From CAZEDM01 sp964511075 (lineage in GTDB: Bacteria; Zixibacteria; MSB-5A5; RBG-16-43-9): a stretch of DNA of 64,000 nt. Each line of letters begins with the position of its first letter. Positions within the stretch are counted from its first letter, which is position 1. The stretch covers positions 1 to 64,000 of the forward strand of contig CAZEDM010000001.1 in the NCBI GenBank assembly GCA_964511075.1. Direction: 5' to 3'. The notes below the pieces were generated by a model. It did no database searches. It saw only the letters and a program-made list of their open reading frames with translations, and was not told the DNA's origin. Shown here in pieces: positions 1 through 8,747 of the stretch. A program made the position numbers and the translations under genes.

Positions 1-1
1 A

Positions 2-1588
2 CTTGCCACCAATAATGCGTTTCGTTATCTTCAGTATCCCCGACCCAGCATACCGGCAGTACCTTCGATGACCTATACCCCGACCCAGTTTATCAGTCCT
101 ATGGTCTGGGCACAAGATTCTGGAAACACAGGTAAGACTATGGATTTTGACAACGTGGGAACTGCGAACTTATGGGTTAATATCAGTGGACCCGCCTATG
201 TAAGTATCGCGCCGAGCAATTTCAGCATAGCAGAAGCTGGAGCTACTCAGACGGTTAATCTAACTTTTAATGCAACAACCTATGCGGAGACCTTACTCAT
301 TGATAGCCTATTAATAGCCTCGAATGACGGAGTGGTAGGGGATGGACAGATTTATGCAGACACTCAGTGGGTAAGGTGCCATTTTGTGGTGAGTGATAGC
401 TTTTTCTCTCCTGAATATGATACGGCTTCTGGACCCAGGTTTAGCGCGGTGGTTTCCAATATTGGAAACATAGGTAACCAGGAAGAGGGCAATATGATGA
501 ACTTTGATGGAGAGGATTATTGTTTCGAGTTCACTCCAGTTTTTGTCACACCGGATGCCATGGATAGTACTGTAGGCTTTACCTGGTTACATGAGCATCA
601 TGATTTCTTAGCTGAAGGGCACTTGGGACCTGCCGAAGATACTGTGGCAGCAAAACAGATTGGACGTTTCCGCTGCCGCAGGTATCCTAACATAGGGACT
701 ATAGTGTGTAGAGATTGGTTTGCCATACCTATGATTCCAGGACGAATTCAGCCTTTACATCATTTATGGTGTGAATGGTTTGGGTACTGGACTAAGTATT
801 CCTTAGTTATAATCAACCCACGGAATTTCCCATGTCCTAACTGGATCAGAATATATAACTGGTGGAGATGGAATCCACCTCCGCCTTGGTTGAGATGGCT
901 GATCCCAGTTCATGGAGATCCAGCACCAGGATATTTTGGCATAGCCGCAGACTGGGATGTTCCATCTGAGGCTTCTGCAAGGAACTTAGGTGGGTATGAT
1001 GAAACCGAACATCTGATCTGGCAATATGCAGATAGTGCAGGATTTGAGAATCATTACGGAGGTTTTCTCTGGTTAAGTACAGAGGTTGATGGTGTTCCTG
1101 AAAGCGGGCCTTTTGGTGCTCATGTATTAACCAATTCTACCCAGCTTTATCCCTTTGGCGGCTATGATGATGATTCACTGTTGAAGTATATGTCCACCCC
1201 TGGCTATTCAATAGAATCAGACTCTTCTCAGGATATGAACATAGTGATGAGCTTTGCGGAGGTGCTTAGTCCAAGTGAGAATACAGAGATTGATATGGAA
1301 TATGCTCTGATTGTGTCTAATACAGGTGAATCTGGATTAAGGGAGATAGCCACTAAGTTAAAGAATGCGAAAGGTGGCGATGCTAATGCAGATGGTAGCG
1401 TGTCAGTATCGGATGTGGTATATTTGATTAATTATCTGTTTAAGGGAGGAAATGAGCCCTGGACGACCTATAGTGATGCGAATGGTGATGCAAATATTTC
1501 GGTTTCAGATGTGGTTTATCTGATCAACTATCTCTTTAAGGGTGGTTCCCCGCCCGTTCTTGTCTGGTATGAAGAGCCGCCTTGGTAA
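2..1588 (+). CDS. Secreted dockerin-repeat protein (5' end missing)
   Basis: The reading frame is open from the left edge of the window, so the true start lies upstream; the first internal ATG is at 68. Counting from that ATG, residues about 35-90 look like a beta-sandwich of the BACON/ASH kind ('SNFSIAEAGATQTVNLTF'). The middle is rich in Trp, Pro and Tyr and I do not recognise it. Residues about 436-497 form two dockerin type I repeats with Ca-binding loops 'DANADGSVSVSD' and 'DANGDANISVSD', each followed by 'VVYLINYLFKGG'. Dockerins bind cohesin modules, and cohesin-bearing proteins are encoded further along this window. The protein is probably extracellular or on the cell surface; its substrate is unknown. 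A strong terminator follows the stop codon. Confidence 0.8.
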   Translation, partial: LATNNAFRYLQYPRPSIPAVPSMTYTPTQFISPMVWAQDSGNTGKTMDFDNVGTANLWVNISGPAYVSIAPSNFSIAEAGATQTVNLTFNATTYAETLLIDSLLIASNDGVVGDGQIYADTQWVRCHFVVSDSFFSPEYDTASGPRFSAVVSNIGNIGNQEEGNMMNFDGEDYCFEFTPVFVTPDAMDSTVGFTWLHEHHDFLAEGHLGPAEDTVAAKQIGRFRCRRYPNIGTIVCRDWFAIPMIPGRIQPLHHLWCEWFGYWTKYSLVIINPRNFPCPNWIRIYNWWRWNPPPPWLRWLIPVHGDPAPGYFGIAADWDVPSEASARNLGGYDETEHLIWQYADSAGFENHYGGFLWLSTEVDGVPESGPFGAHVLTNSTQLYPFGGYDDDSLLKYMSTPGYSIESDSSQDMNIVMSFAEVLSPSENTEIDMEYALIVSNTGESGLREIATKLKNAKGGDANADGSVSVSDVVYLINYLFKGGNEPWTTYSDANGDANISVSDVVYLINYLFKGGSPPVLVWYEEPPW

Positions 1589-1621
1589 TCTATCCTTAAG
1601 TGTAGGATAGAGATTAACTTA

Positions 1622-1660
1622 ACGCCCGGTCTGTCCTTGAGACGGATCGGGCGTTTGATT
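1622..1660 (+). terminator. Intrinsic terminator after the dockerin gene
   Basis: Arms ACGCCCGGTCTGTC and GACGGATCGGGCGT pair over about 14 bp around a short TTGA-containing loop. A T-rich tail follows. It lies 33 bases after the stop codon of the dockerin gene. Confidence 0.8.
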
Positions 1661-1724
1661 TGATAGAAAAAATTTTGAAGTAGTGTGAGGTGCTACCACC
1701 TGAAAGTTTGAACCTCCCCTTTTT

Positions 1725-1788
1725 CCCCTCCTTAAGAAGGAGGGGATATTATTTCCCTCTCCTTTACAAGGAGTGGGTTAGGGAGAGG
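1725..1788. repeat. Two adjacent pyrimidine/purine palindromes (dispersed family A)
   Basis: Bases 1725-1745 form a 21-nt palindrome with arms CCCCTCCTT and AAGGAGGGG. Bases 1755-1788 form a second imperfect hairpin with ends CCCTCTCC and GGGAGAGG. Related CCCTCTCC/GGGAGAGG elements occur at 7747-7793, 8160-8193, 11041-11060 and 61806-61838. The element ends just before the stop codon of the convergent aminopeptidase gene, so it could also act in transcription termination. Confidence 0.7.
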
Positions 1789-1789
1789 T

Positions 1790-2743
1790 TTAAATCTTCA
1801 GCACCCCGTCTTTCATTATTACCTCACCATCTATCTCCAGGGTGGGTTTTAAGAGGATTCCATCCAGATGGCTCTGCACTGAAACTTCTCCGCCCATAGA
1901 TTTATTATCTCCAATAGCCATATGGACAGTTCCCATTACTTTCTCATCCTCTAGGACCATCCCGATTATCTTGGCTTTATCATTGGTACCGATTCCCAGT
2001 TCCGCTATATTCCGGGCAGGCTTCCCGAATTTCTCAATCGATTTTTCCAGGTTTTTGGCTGAGTTGTCACCTGTGATCTCGGTAACGTATCCATCCCTGA
2101 CCACCAGTTTAATCGGCTTTTTGACCACTCCCACTCCTGCCATTGCCCCATCCACCACAATTGTGCCATTGGCAGTCCCTTCCAGAGGTGCGATGAAGAC
2201 CTCTCCTGCGGGCAGGTTTCCGTATGAGCCAGGCTGGTGATATAAGCCGGTGTCAGTGTTCCAGGTCCTTCCCTCCAGGCTCAGGGTGATATCTGTGCCG
2301 GCGATAGCTTTTACCCGGGCTTCTTTTTTACCGGACAAAGCCTTCATCAGCTTCTGGCTTCTCTGAGCTATTTTGTTATAATCCGCACTCAAAGTCCTTT
2401 TCATGGAATCCTCGGTGATCCCGGGCAGGGTAGCAACCCTGGCGCCTGCCTGGCAGGCATCCCTTCTTGCCTTGGTGTGAGTCATAGACCTGGAGGTGGG
2501 AATTAAGATGACGTCAAATTTTTTCATAAATTCAGCCACGGACGGAGGCGGTTCCTCTCCATTGGAGATACGCGGGGTAATCTCCAAAAGCATAGCCTCG
2601 CCTGCGATCTCCTTAGCCGCCAGCCATAAGGAAAGCCCGATCTTCCTCAGAGGCTCGTCCGTGATAATTAAAACGTTCTCCCCCTTTTTCACCCCCATAC
2701 AGTTATGCACCGCGATCTTCGCGGAATTAAAAAGCTCTTCCAT
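1790..2743 (-). CDS. M29-family metallo-aminopeptidase
   Basis: This is a 317-residue protein of the thermophilic aminopeptidase (M29, AmpS/AmpT) group, which removes N-terminal residues from peptides using two metal ions. Sequence support is the C-terminal half: 'GEVFIAPLEGTANG', 'AELGIGTND', 'GTVHMAIGDNKSMGG' and 'QSHLDGILLKPT' carry the Glu, Glu, His and His/Asp ligands typical of the family. At 317 residues it is shorter than the roughly 400-residue classical members, as many uncharacterised homologues are. There is no signal peptide, so it should be cytosolic. It is the last gene of a minus-strand run after the oxidoreductase beta subunit, 73 bases downstream, which suggests a joint role in amino-acid use. 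Confidence 0.8.
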   Translation of the reverse strand: MEELFNSAKIAVHNCMGVKKGENVLIITDEPLRKIGLSLWLAAKEIAGEAMLLEITPRISNGEEPPPSVAEFMKKFDVILIPTSRSMTHTKARRDACQAGARVATLPGITEDSMKRTLSADYNKIAQRSQKLMKALSGKKEARVKAIAGTDITLSLEGRTWNTDTGLYHQPGSYGNLPAGEVFIAPLEGTANGTIVVDGAMAGVGVVKKPIKLVVRDGYVTEITGDNSAKNLEKSIEKFGKPARNIAELGIGTNDKAKIIGMVLEDEKVMGTVHMAIGDNKSMGGEVSVQSHLDGILLKPTLEIDGEVIMKDGVLKI

Positions 2744-2816
2744 CTATCCTCCTTTTTTGCAGGGGCATTCAATCCTGGAAGCGGATCCTCAGGATCGAAC
2801 ACACCTACCATTGTTT

Positions 2817-3677
2817 TCAGATTAACTCCCTCATCGCACTGCCTATATCTATATTCTCGATCTTCTGTTCAACCAAGGGCCTCTCCTTGATCTCCGGAAG
2901 AAAATCCTCATAAATCTTTCTACTCTCCTCATAGAGAACCCCGATGGGGATTTTATCCCCCCATTCAAAAGCCTTTTCAAGAGCTTGCATCTTGTTCTCA
3001 GGGCTGTAACCCTTTAAGGCCTCTAATTTATATACTCTCTCTTTATACCATTTATAAGTATTCTTGTAATTAAAACTCACGCAGGGCTGAAGAATATCCA
3101 CTAAAGAGAAACCACGATGTTTTATCGCCTGGACTATTAGTTTTTCAAGATGCTCTAACTCACCCACAAATCCACGGGAGACAAAAGTAGCACCTCCGGC
3201 TACAGCGAGCAACACGGGATTTACTGCCTCCTCAATCGCGCCTGCAGGTGAGGACTTTGTGGAAAAACCTCTATCCGAGGTTGGTGAATATTGTCCCTTG
3301 GTCAATCCGTAAATCTGGTTGTCGTGAACGATATAGGTTAGGTCGATGTTTCTTCTTAAGGCATGCATAAAATGGCCCATCCCGATACTATAACCATCTC
3401 CGTCTCCGCCATGCCCGATAACGGTTAACTTGTGATTGGCAAGCTTGATCCCGGTTGCCACAGGCAGAATCCTGCCATGAATCCCCTCGAAGCCATAAAC
3501 ATCCACATACTGGGGAATTTTTCCAGAACAGCCTATTCCGGAGACTATTACCGTATTATGTTTCTCCAAGCCAACCTCAGAGATGGCACCTTTTATTGCA
3601 GTCAATATGCCGAAGTTCCCGCACCCCGGACACCACTGGATTTTAACTTTGGTTTTTAACTCCAAAGGGGTGACCAT
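2817..3677 (-). CDS. korB: 2-oxoacid:ferredoxin oxidoreductase, beta (TPP-binding) subunit
   Basis: The beta subunit binds thiamine diphosphate and decarboxylates 2-oxoacids to acyl-CoA, passing electrons to ferredoxin. The N-terminus carries the Cys motif 'WCPGCGNFGIL', and the TPP motif 'GHGGDGDGYSIG' lies near residue 93. Its 286 residues match the usual length of KorB-type subunits. The matching alpha subunit is encoded at 5933-7708 on the same strand but is separated from it by two unrelated genes. The symbol korB (2-oxoglutarate) is the best guess. An indole-pyruvate or branched-chain 2-oxoacid specificity cannot be excluded from sequence alone. Confidence 0.85.
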   Translation of the reverse strand: MVTPLELKTKVKIQWCPGCGNFGILTAIKGAISEVGLEKHNTVIVSGIGCSGKIPQYVDVYGFEGIHGRILPVATGIKLANHKLTVIGHGGDGDGYSIGMGHFMHALRRNIDLTYIVHDNQIYGLTKGQYSPTSDRGFSTKSSPAGAIEEAVNPVLLAVAGGATFVSRGFVGELEHLEKLIVQAIKHRGFSLVDILQPCVSFNYKNTYKWYKERVYKLEALKGYSPENKMQALEKAFEWGDKIPIGVLYEESRKIYEDFLPEIKERPLVEQKIENIDIGSAMRELI

Positions 3678-3732
3678 TTTATATTTTCCTTGAGTTTTGA
3701 AGATTTTTCATACGAAGATTTTTTGAGACATC

Positions 3733-5379
3733 TCAAGTGACAAACATCTTTGTGATTGAATCAAGTTTTTCTCGTATTTCGGGATGAATTTCTTCTGATT
3801 TCATTTTTGATGCTATTATATATAAATCCTTTGGAGTTGTGGGCATGCCAATTTTTTCAAAAAGCGGTATTATAAATTCACTACTTGCTTTAATCCTAGT
3901 TAGAGATACATGGTCACTAAAGAGGTCAGTACCTTTGGGAACTTGTTGCCAAAATTCATTTTCAATCCGTTGTTCAAAAATCGGTGGGACAAAACGTCTT
4001 AAAACATCTGGAGATAGCAAATAGTTTTCAATTTCATATCGACGCCATCGAAGCACCTTTAAATTTTCTCTAATCATTTCCTCATCGGGCTCATCTTTAT
4101 TATCCCCATCAAGGATACAAATTGCTTTCATATTAGGGAAAACTGCCCTTAGAGCAAAGAAGTGGTCTTTTGCTTCTTTCAGAGACCTACCCCCAAGATG
4201 ATGTATGAATGGTTTTTCAAGATATTTCTTAGCAGGATGATCTAATATCTTCGCCCACTCACGTAATATCCGTTCATCAGACTCTCCTTCAAGATAAAGA
4301 ACGTTTCCAACTTCTTCTCCTAGTATAAGGTCAACATTACGAAGCCGTTTCAATGCTTCACGGAGTTGATCCCTCTCAACAGGGGAAATAAGTCTTTTAA
4401 CCTTTCCAGCTACCATGGATATGATTCTAGAAGAGTCAGTCGCATCGAGCAGAATCTCTGAATGAGTTGCTATCAAAAGCTGACAATCTCTTTCTTGAGC
4501 AGCCTTTCTTAAAATGTCATATACTTCACGCTGAAGGATTATATGAAGATGAGCATCAGGTTCATCAAGAAGCAATACTGTAGCAGGTCTCGCATAAAAA
4601 AAAGCCAAGAGCATTATAACCTGTAAAGAACCACTACCAACATTGGAAATATCCAACTTTCGCTGCTTTTCTGTACGATATTCACATACAATAAACGGTT
4701 GGCCCAATGAATATTGTGGTTTTTGCAAATTAATATTAAAAAGTTCTTTTATCTGGTCCACAAGTATAGACCAGTATTTATCTTCTTCAGATATCTCCAA
4801 TAAAAGATTTCGAATAATTTCTCCAGGACGGCCTTGGCCTATAAGAAGATTTTGGTAGCCAATATCATGCCTGGGTTCTTCCGCTACAATACTTGAGAAA
4901 GGAGGAATGTGGACAATCCGCAAGACCTTAACCGCCTTTGAAACGTCCAAAGACTCCTGGTCTTTTTTTGGTCTGGCATATACCATTTCAGGATTAGCAT
5001 ATTGGAATTCCATTGTCCAATGCCATTTATCACTATCTGTAATTCCACTAACATAAATCTCTATCAAGTTTGGGGTACCAGGCTTTATATTTTCTCCTTT
5101 AGCCCCCGTTTGACGATCTGTCCATAGCAAATTCATTTCGCGTAAAGGTAAAACTGTGAACTCTTTTCTCGTAATTGGAATTCCTGTGCGCTTTTTCGCC
5201 CCAGCTTTTTCACCTCTTTCTTGTAACCATCTCTGAAGACCGAGATACCAGGTAGCGACTGCTTGAAGTAAAGTTGTCTTTCCAGAATTATTATGTCCAG
5301 CAAGCAGAACTACATCATTTAATTCAAAAGTTGTCTTTTGAAATAATTTGAAGTTTTTTATGATTATTTTAGTAATCAT
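3733..5379 (-). CDS. OLD-family ATPase with Toprim nuclease domain
   Basis: The N-terminal ATPase of this 548-residue protein has a Walker A 'GHNNSGKTT' (about residue 27), an ABC-type signature 'VGSGSLQ', a Walker B 'VLLLDEPDAHLH' and a switch 'IATHSEIL'. The C-terminal third looks like a Toprim nuclease fold: 'LYLEGESDE' gives the acidic Glu and 'CILDGDNKDE' the DxD pair. This order is that of overcoming-lysogenization-defect (OLD) nucleases, several of which act in phage defence. No UvrD-like helicase partner (the Gabija arrangement) is adjacent, so it would be a stand-alone class 1 type. It splits the oxidoreductase genes and is flanked by AT-rich DNA (5380-5471 and 3678-3732), which suggests it was inserted there. 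Its function as a defence gene is inference. Confidence 0.8.
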   Translation of the reverse strand: MITKIIIKNFKLFQKTTFELNDVVLLAGHNNSGKTTLLQAVATWYLGLQRWLQERGEKAGAKKRTGIPITRKEFTVLPLREMNLLWTDRQTGAKGENIKPGTPNLIEIYVSGITDSDKWHWTMEFQYANPEMVYARPKKDQESLDVSKAVKVLRIVHIPPFSSIVAEEPRHDIGYQNLLIGQGRPGEIIRNLLLEISEEDKYWSILVDQIKELFNINLQKPQYSLGQPFIVCEYRTEKQRKLDISNVGSGSLQVIMLLAFFYARPATVLLLDEPDAHLHIILQREVYDILRKAAQERDCQLLIATHSEILLDATDSSRIISMVAGKVKRLISPVERDQLREALKRLRNVDLILGEEVGNVLYLEGESDERILREWAKILDHPAKKYLEKPFIHHLGGRSLKEAKDHFFALRAVFPNMKAICILDGDNKDEPDEEMIRENLKVLRWRRYEIENYLLSPDVLRRFVPPIFEQRIENEFWQQVPKGTDLFSDHVSLTRIKASSEFIIPLFEKIGMPTTPKDLYIIASKMKSEEIHPEIREKLDSITKMFVT

Positions 5380-5471
5380 TTCTTAATACCTCGAATTTTG
5401 TTTTAAATTTTTCTAATTCCCTATCCACTAACATTAAATCAATATAATAATATGTCAATAGTAATATTCAC

Positions 5472-5936
5472 CTATACTCTCAAATCTATCTCCCTCTTAC
5501 AATGATGACACTTCCTCGCTCCCGCAACTGTTGGCTTACCACAAAATTTGCAGGCGTAGAATTTCTCGGATTCTTTCAGCCATTCATCAATTTTACCCCC
5601 CTTAATCATCGCCAAATTCTTTCTCAAATCTACGCCATCTTCTTCGAGATAATTCTTGGAGAACTCTTCAAACATCTGGCAGGTTCTATTTTCATATTCC
5701 GGACATTCAGAGCAGAACTGGTAACCTTTCCCTTTGAGGCATTCAACGAACTTACAGTCATATCCCCAGCAATCAGTACTCAGTGCACCACAGCCATTGC
5801 ATCTGACCTTTTCTGCAGGACAATCGAATCTTATAGCCAATCTTTTTCTGTATTCCGGGTCATCCCTTTCTGTCCTGTATATTGAGCAAGCCCCACAATA
5901 AAGCCCGCATCTGCCGACCAGAGCATTGTCAGTCAT
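5472..5936 (-). CDS. DUF3795 cysteine-rich protein with C-terminal zinc ribbon
   Basis: The N-terminal 'GRCGLYCGAC' and the following Cys pairs ('RCNGCG', 'CSECPEYENRTC') are the pattern of DUF3795 proteins, whose function is unknown. The last 30 residues add a zinc-ribbon-like 'CKFCGKPTVAGARKCHHCK'. All told there are many paired cysteines in 154 residues, consistent with metal binding. Its ATG overlaps the stop codon of the oxidoreductase alpha gene in an ATGA arrangement (5933-5936), so the two are translationally coupled. Confidence 0.75.
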   Translation of the reverse strand: MTDNALVGRCGLYCGACSIYRTERDDPEYRKRLAIRFDCPAEKVRCNGCGALSTDCWGYDCKFVECLKGKGYQFCSECPEYENRTCQMFEEFSKNYLEEDGVDLRKNLAMIKGGKIDEWLKESEKFYACKFCGKPTVAGARKCHHCKREIDLRV

Positions 5937-7708
5937 GATTCCTTTCTTAAATCTTTAATATCCTTTAATTTCTTATAAATAAAATTCGGATAAAACGATC
6001 TGCCATCATATTTCAAGACCGTGTTTTCAATATATATACCGGTTTTCTCTCTTATCACCTCCGCTAATTGAGCGGTTCGATTATTTTCTATGTCAACGAC
6101 CGTTTTAGCTGAAGATAATACTTTCTTCACCACTCCAGAAGGGAAAGGTGAAAGGTATAATATATGCAAAAAATTAACCTTTATGCCATCTTTTTCCAAA
6201 AGCTTCATCGCCTCAAAGATTGGCCCTTTGGTGGAGCCCCAGGAGACCAGGGTCAACTCGGCTTCTTCCGGACCATAGAGCTTAGGAGGAGACAATTCAT
6301 TTTCTATGAAACTCAATTTCCTCATCCTTTTATCCACCATCTTCGTAATAGCCTGTGCCGGCATAAGATTTTCAGATGCCTCATGCGAACAGCCGAACTC
6401 ATCATGCTCGCTGCTGTTAGCCACATGCATTCCTTTTAACTGTCCGGGGATAGCCCTCGGCGAGATTCCATCTTTGCTATCCAGATACCTCTTATCTTCC
6501 GTGATATTGTTCAGCTCCTTCCGGGTGGGAAGTTTTCCTCTCTCGATTTTGAGATGAGAGTGCTGGAAAAGCGAGGTGGTCTTGTAATCTTCAGCCAGGA
6601 ATTTGTCAATCAGGATAATCACCGGCACCTGAAACTTCTCTGCCAAGTTGAAAGCGCGAAAAGTCTGGTAAAAGCATTCCTCCCTATCTCCGGGAGCTAC
6701 AAGGATTCTCAAAAATTCTCCCTGAGAGGCAGAAAGTATGAATTTCAAATCACCCTGCGCGGTTTTGGTTGGCAAACCCGTGCTCGGTCCAGGCCTTTGT
6801 CCTTCTACCATTACAAGAGGAGTTTCTGTCATGGCTGCTAAGCCTAAGGCTTCCACCATAAGTGAGAAGCCACCGCCTGAGGTGGCAACCATTGACCTGA
6901 CTCCGGCAAAGCTGGCACCAATTGCCATATTTATAGCTGAGAGCTCATCTTCAGTCTGCTTGACTACCAGGTTGAACTCCTTTTCCCTTTCCGCCATAGA
7001 ATGCAGAATCGCCGAAACCGGAGTCATAGGATAAGCTGAATAGAATTTGCATCCGGCTTTTAATGCTCCCAAAACAATAGCCTCATTTCCGGACAGAAGC
7101 ATCCTCTCCGATGCCTCAGCTTTCTCAAGTTTATAGCCACACTCCTCACAGATGTTCTGCTTTATAAAAGCATAGCCCTTTTTTGCCGCTTTTATATTCT
7201 GCTCGACAATTTCCTCTCCTTTTTTTCCAAAGGAGTCACGAATAGCCTCGATCAGCAGTTCTAAATCGTAATCCAAAATCGCTAACGAGGCTCCCACGAT
7301 CACGCTGTTTCTCAAAAGAAGCTCAGCCCCTAATTCCCTGACTATCTTCAATAACGGCACAGAGAACAAGGACAGGTCTTTCCTTTTCAATTCCTCCCTA
7401 GTTAGTTTGATCTCGTCTCCATCGTAGATTATCCCGCCACCAGGAACAATTTCTTTCAGATGTAAATCTACAGTCTCTTTATTCATAGCCACTAAAATAT
7501 CAACTGTCTCCAGATGCGAGAGAACCTCTTCTGTATCCACTCTGACCGAGGAGGTGTTATGTCCGCCTTTGATCAGGGATGGAAATTCATTGTTTATGAA
7601 GACATGCAGCCCGCCCCTGGAACAGGCTTTGGCTAAAAGGGTTCCAGCAGCCATTATACCGTATCCCGCTGGCCCACCTATCATCCAGGAGACTTTGTTT
7701 TTGATCAT
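5933..7708 (-). CDS. korA: 2-oxoacid:ferredoxin oxidoreductase, fused gamma-alpha subunit
   Basis: This protein combines the gamma domain (about residues 1-180, 'GGPAGYGIMAAGTLLAKA') with the pyrimidine-binding alpha domain ('NEAIVLGALKAGCKFYSAYPMTP', then a transketolase-like region and a C-terminal 'LVSWGSTKGPIFEA'). With the beta subunit (2817-3677) and the ferredoxin (7821-8075) it would oxidise a 2-oxoacid to acyl-CoA. The frame stays open to an upstream start at 7765. I prefer the ATG at 7708 because the glycine-rich gamma motif follows at once and the upstream 19 codons run into a dispersed repeat (7747-7793). The stop overlaps the next gene by four bases. Confidence 0.85.
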   Translation of the reverse strand: MIKNKVSWMIGGPAGYGIMAAGTLLAKACSRGGLHVFINNEFPSLIKGGHNTSSVRVDTEEVLSHLETVDILVAMNKETVDLHLKEIVPGGGIIYDGDEIKLTREELKRKDLSLFSVPLLKIVRELGAELLLRNSVIVGASLAILDYDLELLIEAIRDSFGKKGEEIVEQNIKAAKKGYAFIKQNICEECGYKLEKAEASERMLLSGNEAIVLGALKAGCKFYSAYPMTPVSAILHSMAEREKEFNLVVKQTEDELSAINMAIGASFAGVRSMVATSGGGFSLMVEALGLAAMTETPLVMVEGQRPGPSTGLPTKTAQGDLKFILSASQGEFLRILVAPGDREECFYQTFRAFNLAEKFQVPVIILIDKFLAEDYKTTSLFQHSHLKIERGKLPTRKELNNITEDKRYLDSKDGISPRAIPGQLKGMHVANSSEHDEFGCSHEASENLMPAQAITKMVDKRMRKLSFIENELSPPKLYGPEEAELTLVSWGSTKGPIFEAMKLLEKDGIKVNFLHILYLSPFPSGVVKKVLSSAKTVVDIENNRTAQLAEVIREKTGIYIENTVLKYDGRSFYPNFIYKKLKDIKDLRKES

Positions 7709-7746
7709 ATTTGATTTACTTCGGGGTGAATTTTCTTTCGGTTCTT

Positions 7747-7793
7747 CCCTCTCCCTAACCCCCACCTCTAAGGGGAAAGGAGATAGGGGGGAG
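7747..7793. repeat. Dispersed family A palindrome
   Basis: An imperfect hairpin starting CCCTCTCCCTAACCCCC and ending with a purine-rich arm (AAGGAGATAGGGGGGAG). It belongs to the same family as 1755-1788 and lies directly before the oxidoreductase alpha gene. Confidence 0.65.
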
Positions 7794-7820
7794 CAAAAAG
7801 GGCAAATTTTTTTATGACAT

Positions 7821-8075
7821 TCAGTAAAGAAGCTCGTTTGTCTCCAGGTTCCTTATGTGTATAACATTGACCGGGCATTCGTCTGCGGCTTTCTCGTTGC
7901 AGGGAAAATCCTTTTCCTCTATTTCCAGATACTCCCAGCCCGGCTCCGGCTCATATGAGCCTTTGACATCCGACCTCTCGTCCGGTCCCATCTCCCAGAA
8001 CTCCGGACACAATTTAGTGCAGTTCTGACAGCCGATGCAGTTTTCCCGGTCGTGCTCTATGCGGTATTTAGGCAT
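7821..8075 (-). CDS. 4Fe-4S ferredoxin
   Basis: This 84-residue protein has the cluster motif 'CIGCQNCTKLCP' and a second Cys set 'FPCNEKAADECPVNVI'. That is the spacing of a monocluster or partly degenerate two-cluster ferredoxin. It is the first gene of the minus-strand run that encodes the 2-oxoacid oxidoreductase, so it is the likely electron acceptor of that enzyme. It should be cytosolic. Confidence 0.85.
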   Translation of the reverse strand: MPKYRIEHDRENCIGCQNCTKLCPEFWEMGPDERSDVKGSYEPEPGWEYLEIEEKDFPCNEKAADECPVNVIHIRNLETNELLY

Positions 8076-8096
8076 AAAAATCCCTTTTTAGAGCCT

Positions 8097-8124
8097 GTAG
8101 AGACGCATAGCTATACGTCTCTAC
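8097..8124. repeat. GTAGAGACGCAT-type palindrome (family B)
   Basis: A 28-nt hairpin with arms GTAGAGACG and CGTCTCTAC plus a partly paired centre. Relatives are at 21388-21415 and 53224-53246; 16972-16984 and 60432-60446 look like half copies. Confidence 0.75.
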
Positions 8125-8159
8125 TTTTTCTTGAAGGTAGGGTAGAGGCGCGAGTATGA

Positions 8160-8193
8160 CCCTCTCCCTATCTCTCTCTCTAAGGGAGAGGGG
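8160..8193. repeat. Dispersed family A palindrome
   Basis: Arms CCCTCTCCC and GGGAGAGGGG surround a TC-rich centre. The element sits in the gap between the ferredoxin gene and the glycogen-binding protein gene. Confidence 0.7.
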
Positions 8194-8231
8194 AATAGAC
8201 GAAATCGAGGCGAATACCCTTTGCTACAAAA

Positions 8232-8528
8232 CTACTTCTTGATGGATGGAAAATCCGGCACTACCACCACAGAATCATCCCCTCCAAAGGGGCTGGTGGA
8301 GTATTTATGTGCTATCGGGTCGTTATGCCAGTTTCCGTCAACCAGGTATTTGAATTTATACTCACCAGATTTTAAGGGCAATGAGAGCTTCCACACCCCT
8401 TTCATCTTCTTCATGGGATGTTTTTTCTTGTCCCAGTTGTTGAACTCTCCTACTAAGAAGACCTTCTTGGCATCCGGGATTTCCAGGCTGAAGGTGGTCT
8501 TTTTGGTCTTGGGATTTGTGTTTAGCAT
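8232..8528 (-). CDS. Small glycogen-binding (CBM48/AMPK-beta-like) domain protein
   Basis: The whole 98-residue protein is one early-set/CBM48 domain. 'VFLVGEFNNWD' and 'WKLSLPLKSGEYKFKYLVDG' are the hallmark strands of isoamylase-N and AMPK glycogen-binding modules. No catalytic domain is attached. An ideal Shine-Dalgarno sequence (AGGAGG) precedes the ATG. Stand-alone CBM48 proteins of this size are common in FCB bacteria; their role is not established, and binding of alpha-glucans is inferred from the fold. Confidence 0.8.
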   Translation of the reverse strand: MLNTNPKTKKTTFSLEIPDAKKVFLVGEFNNWDKKKHPMKKMKGVWKLSLPLKSGEYKFKYLVDGNWHNDPIAHKYSTSPFGGDDSVVVVPDFPSIKK

Positions 8529-8747
8529 CTGTTACCTCCTAGATCGTTTTTACGTTCATCTGTCTGGTAATCTACACTAACTTATTTCTATATCGGCAAT
8601 CTTTAGTTAAATTTTCTTAAAATATACGGATGAAAAGCTAAACTCTTGAAAATTTAAAGCCTAAAGTTTCAAAATTTATTTTGCTTCTCTATATCTTAAA
8701 AAGACAATATAATTCTAAATCTGCCTGAATGCAACCTTTTAGGTTGT

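Noticed and set aside
7709..7765. Upstream extension of the korA gene to 7765
   Set aside because: The extra codons run into a dispersed repeat and the conserved gamma-domain start follows the ATG at 7708.
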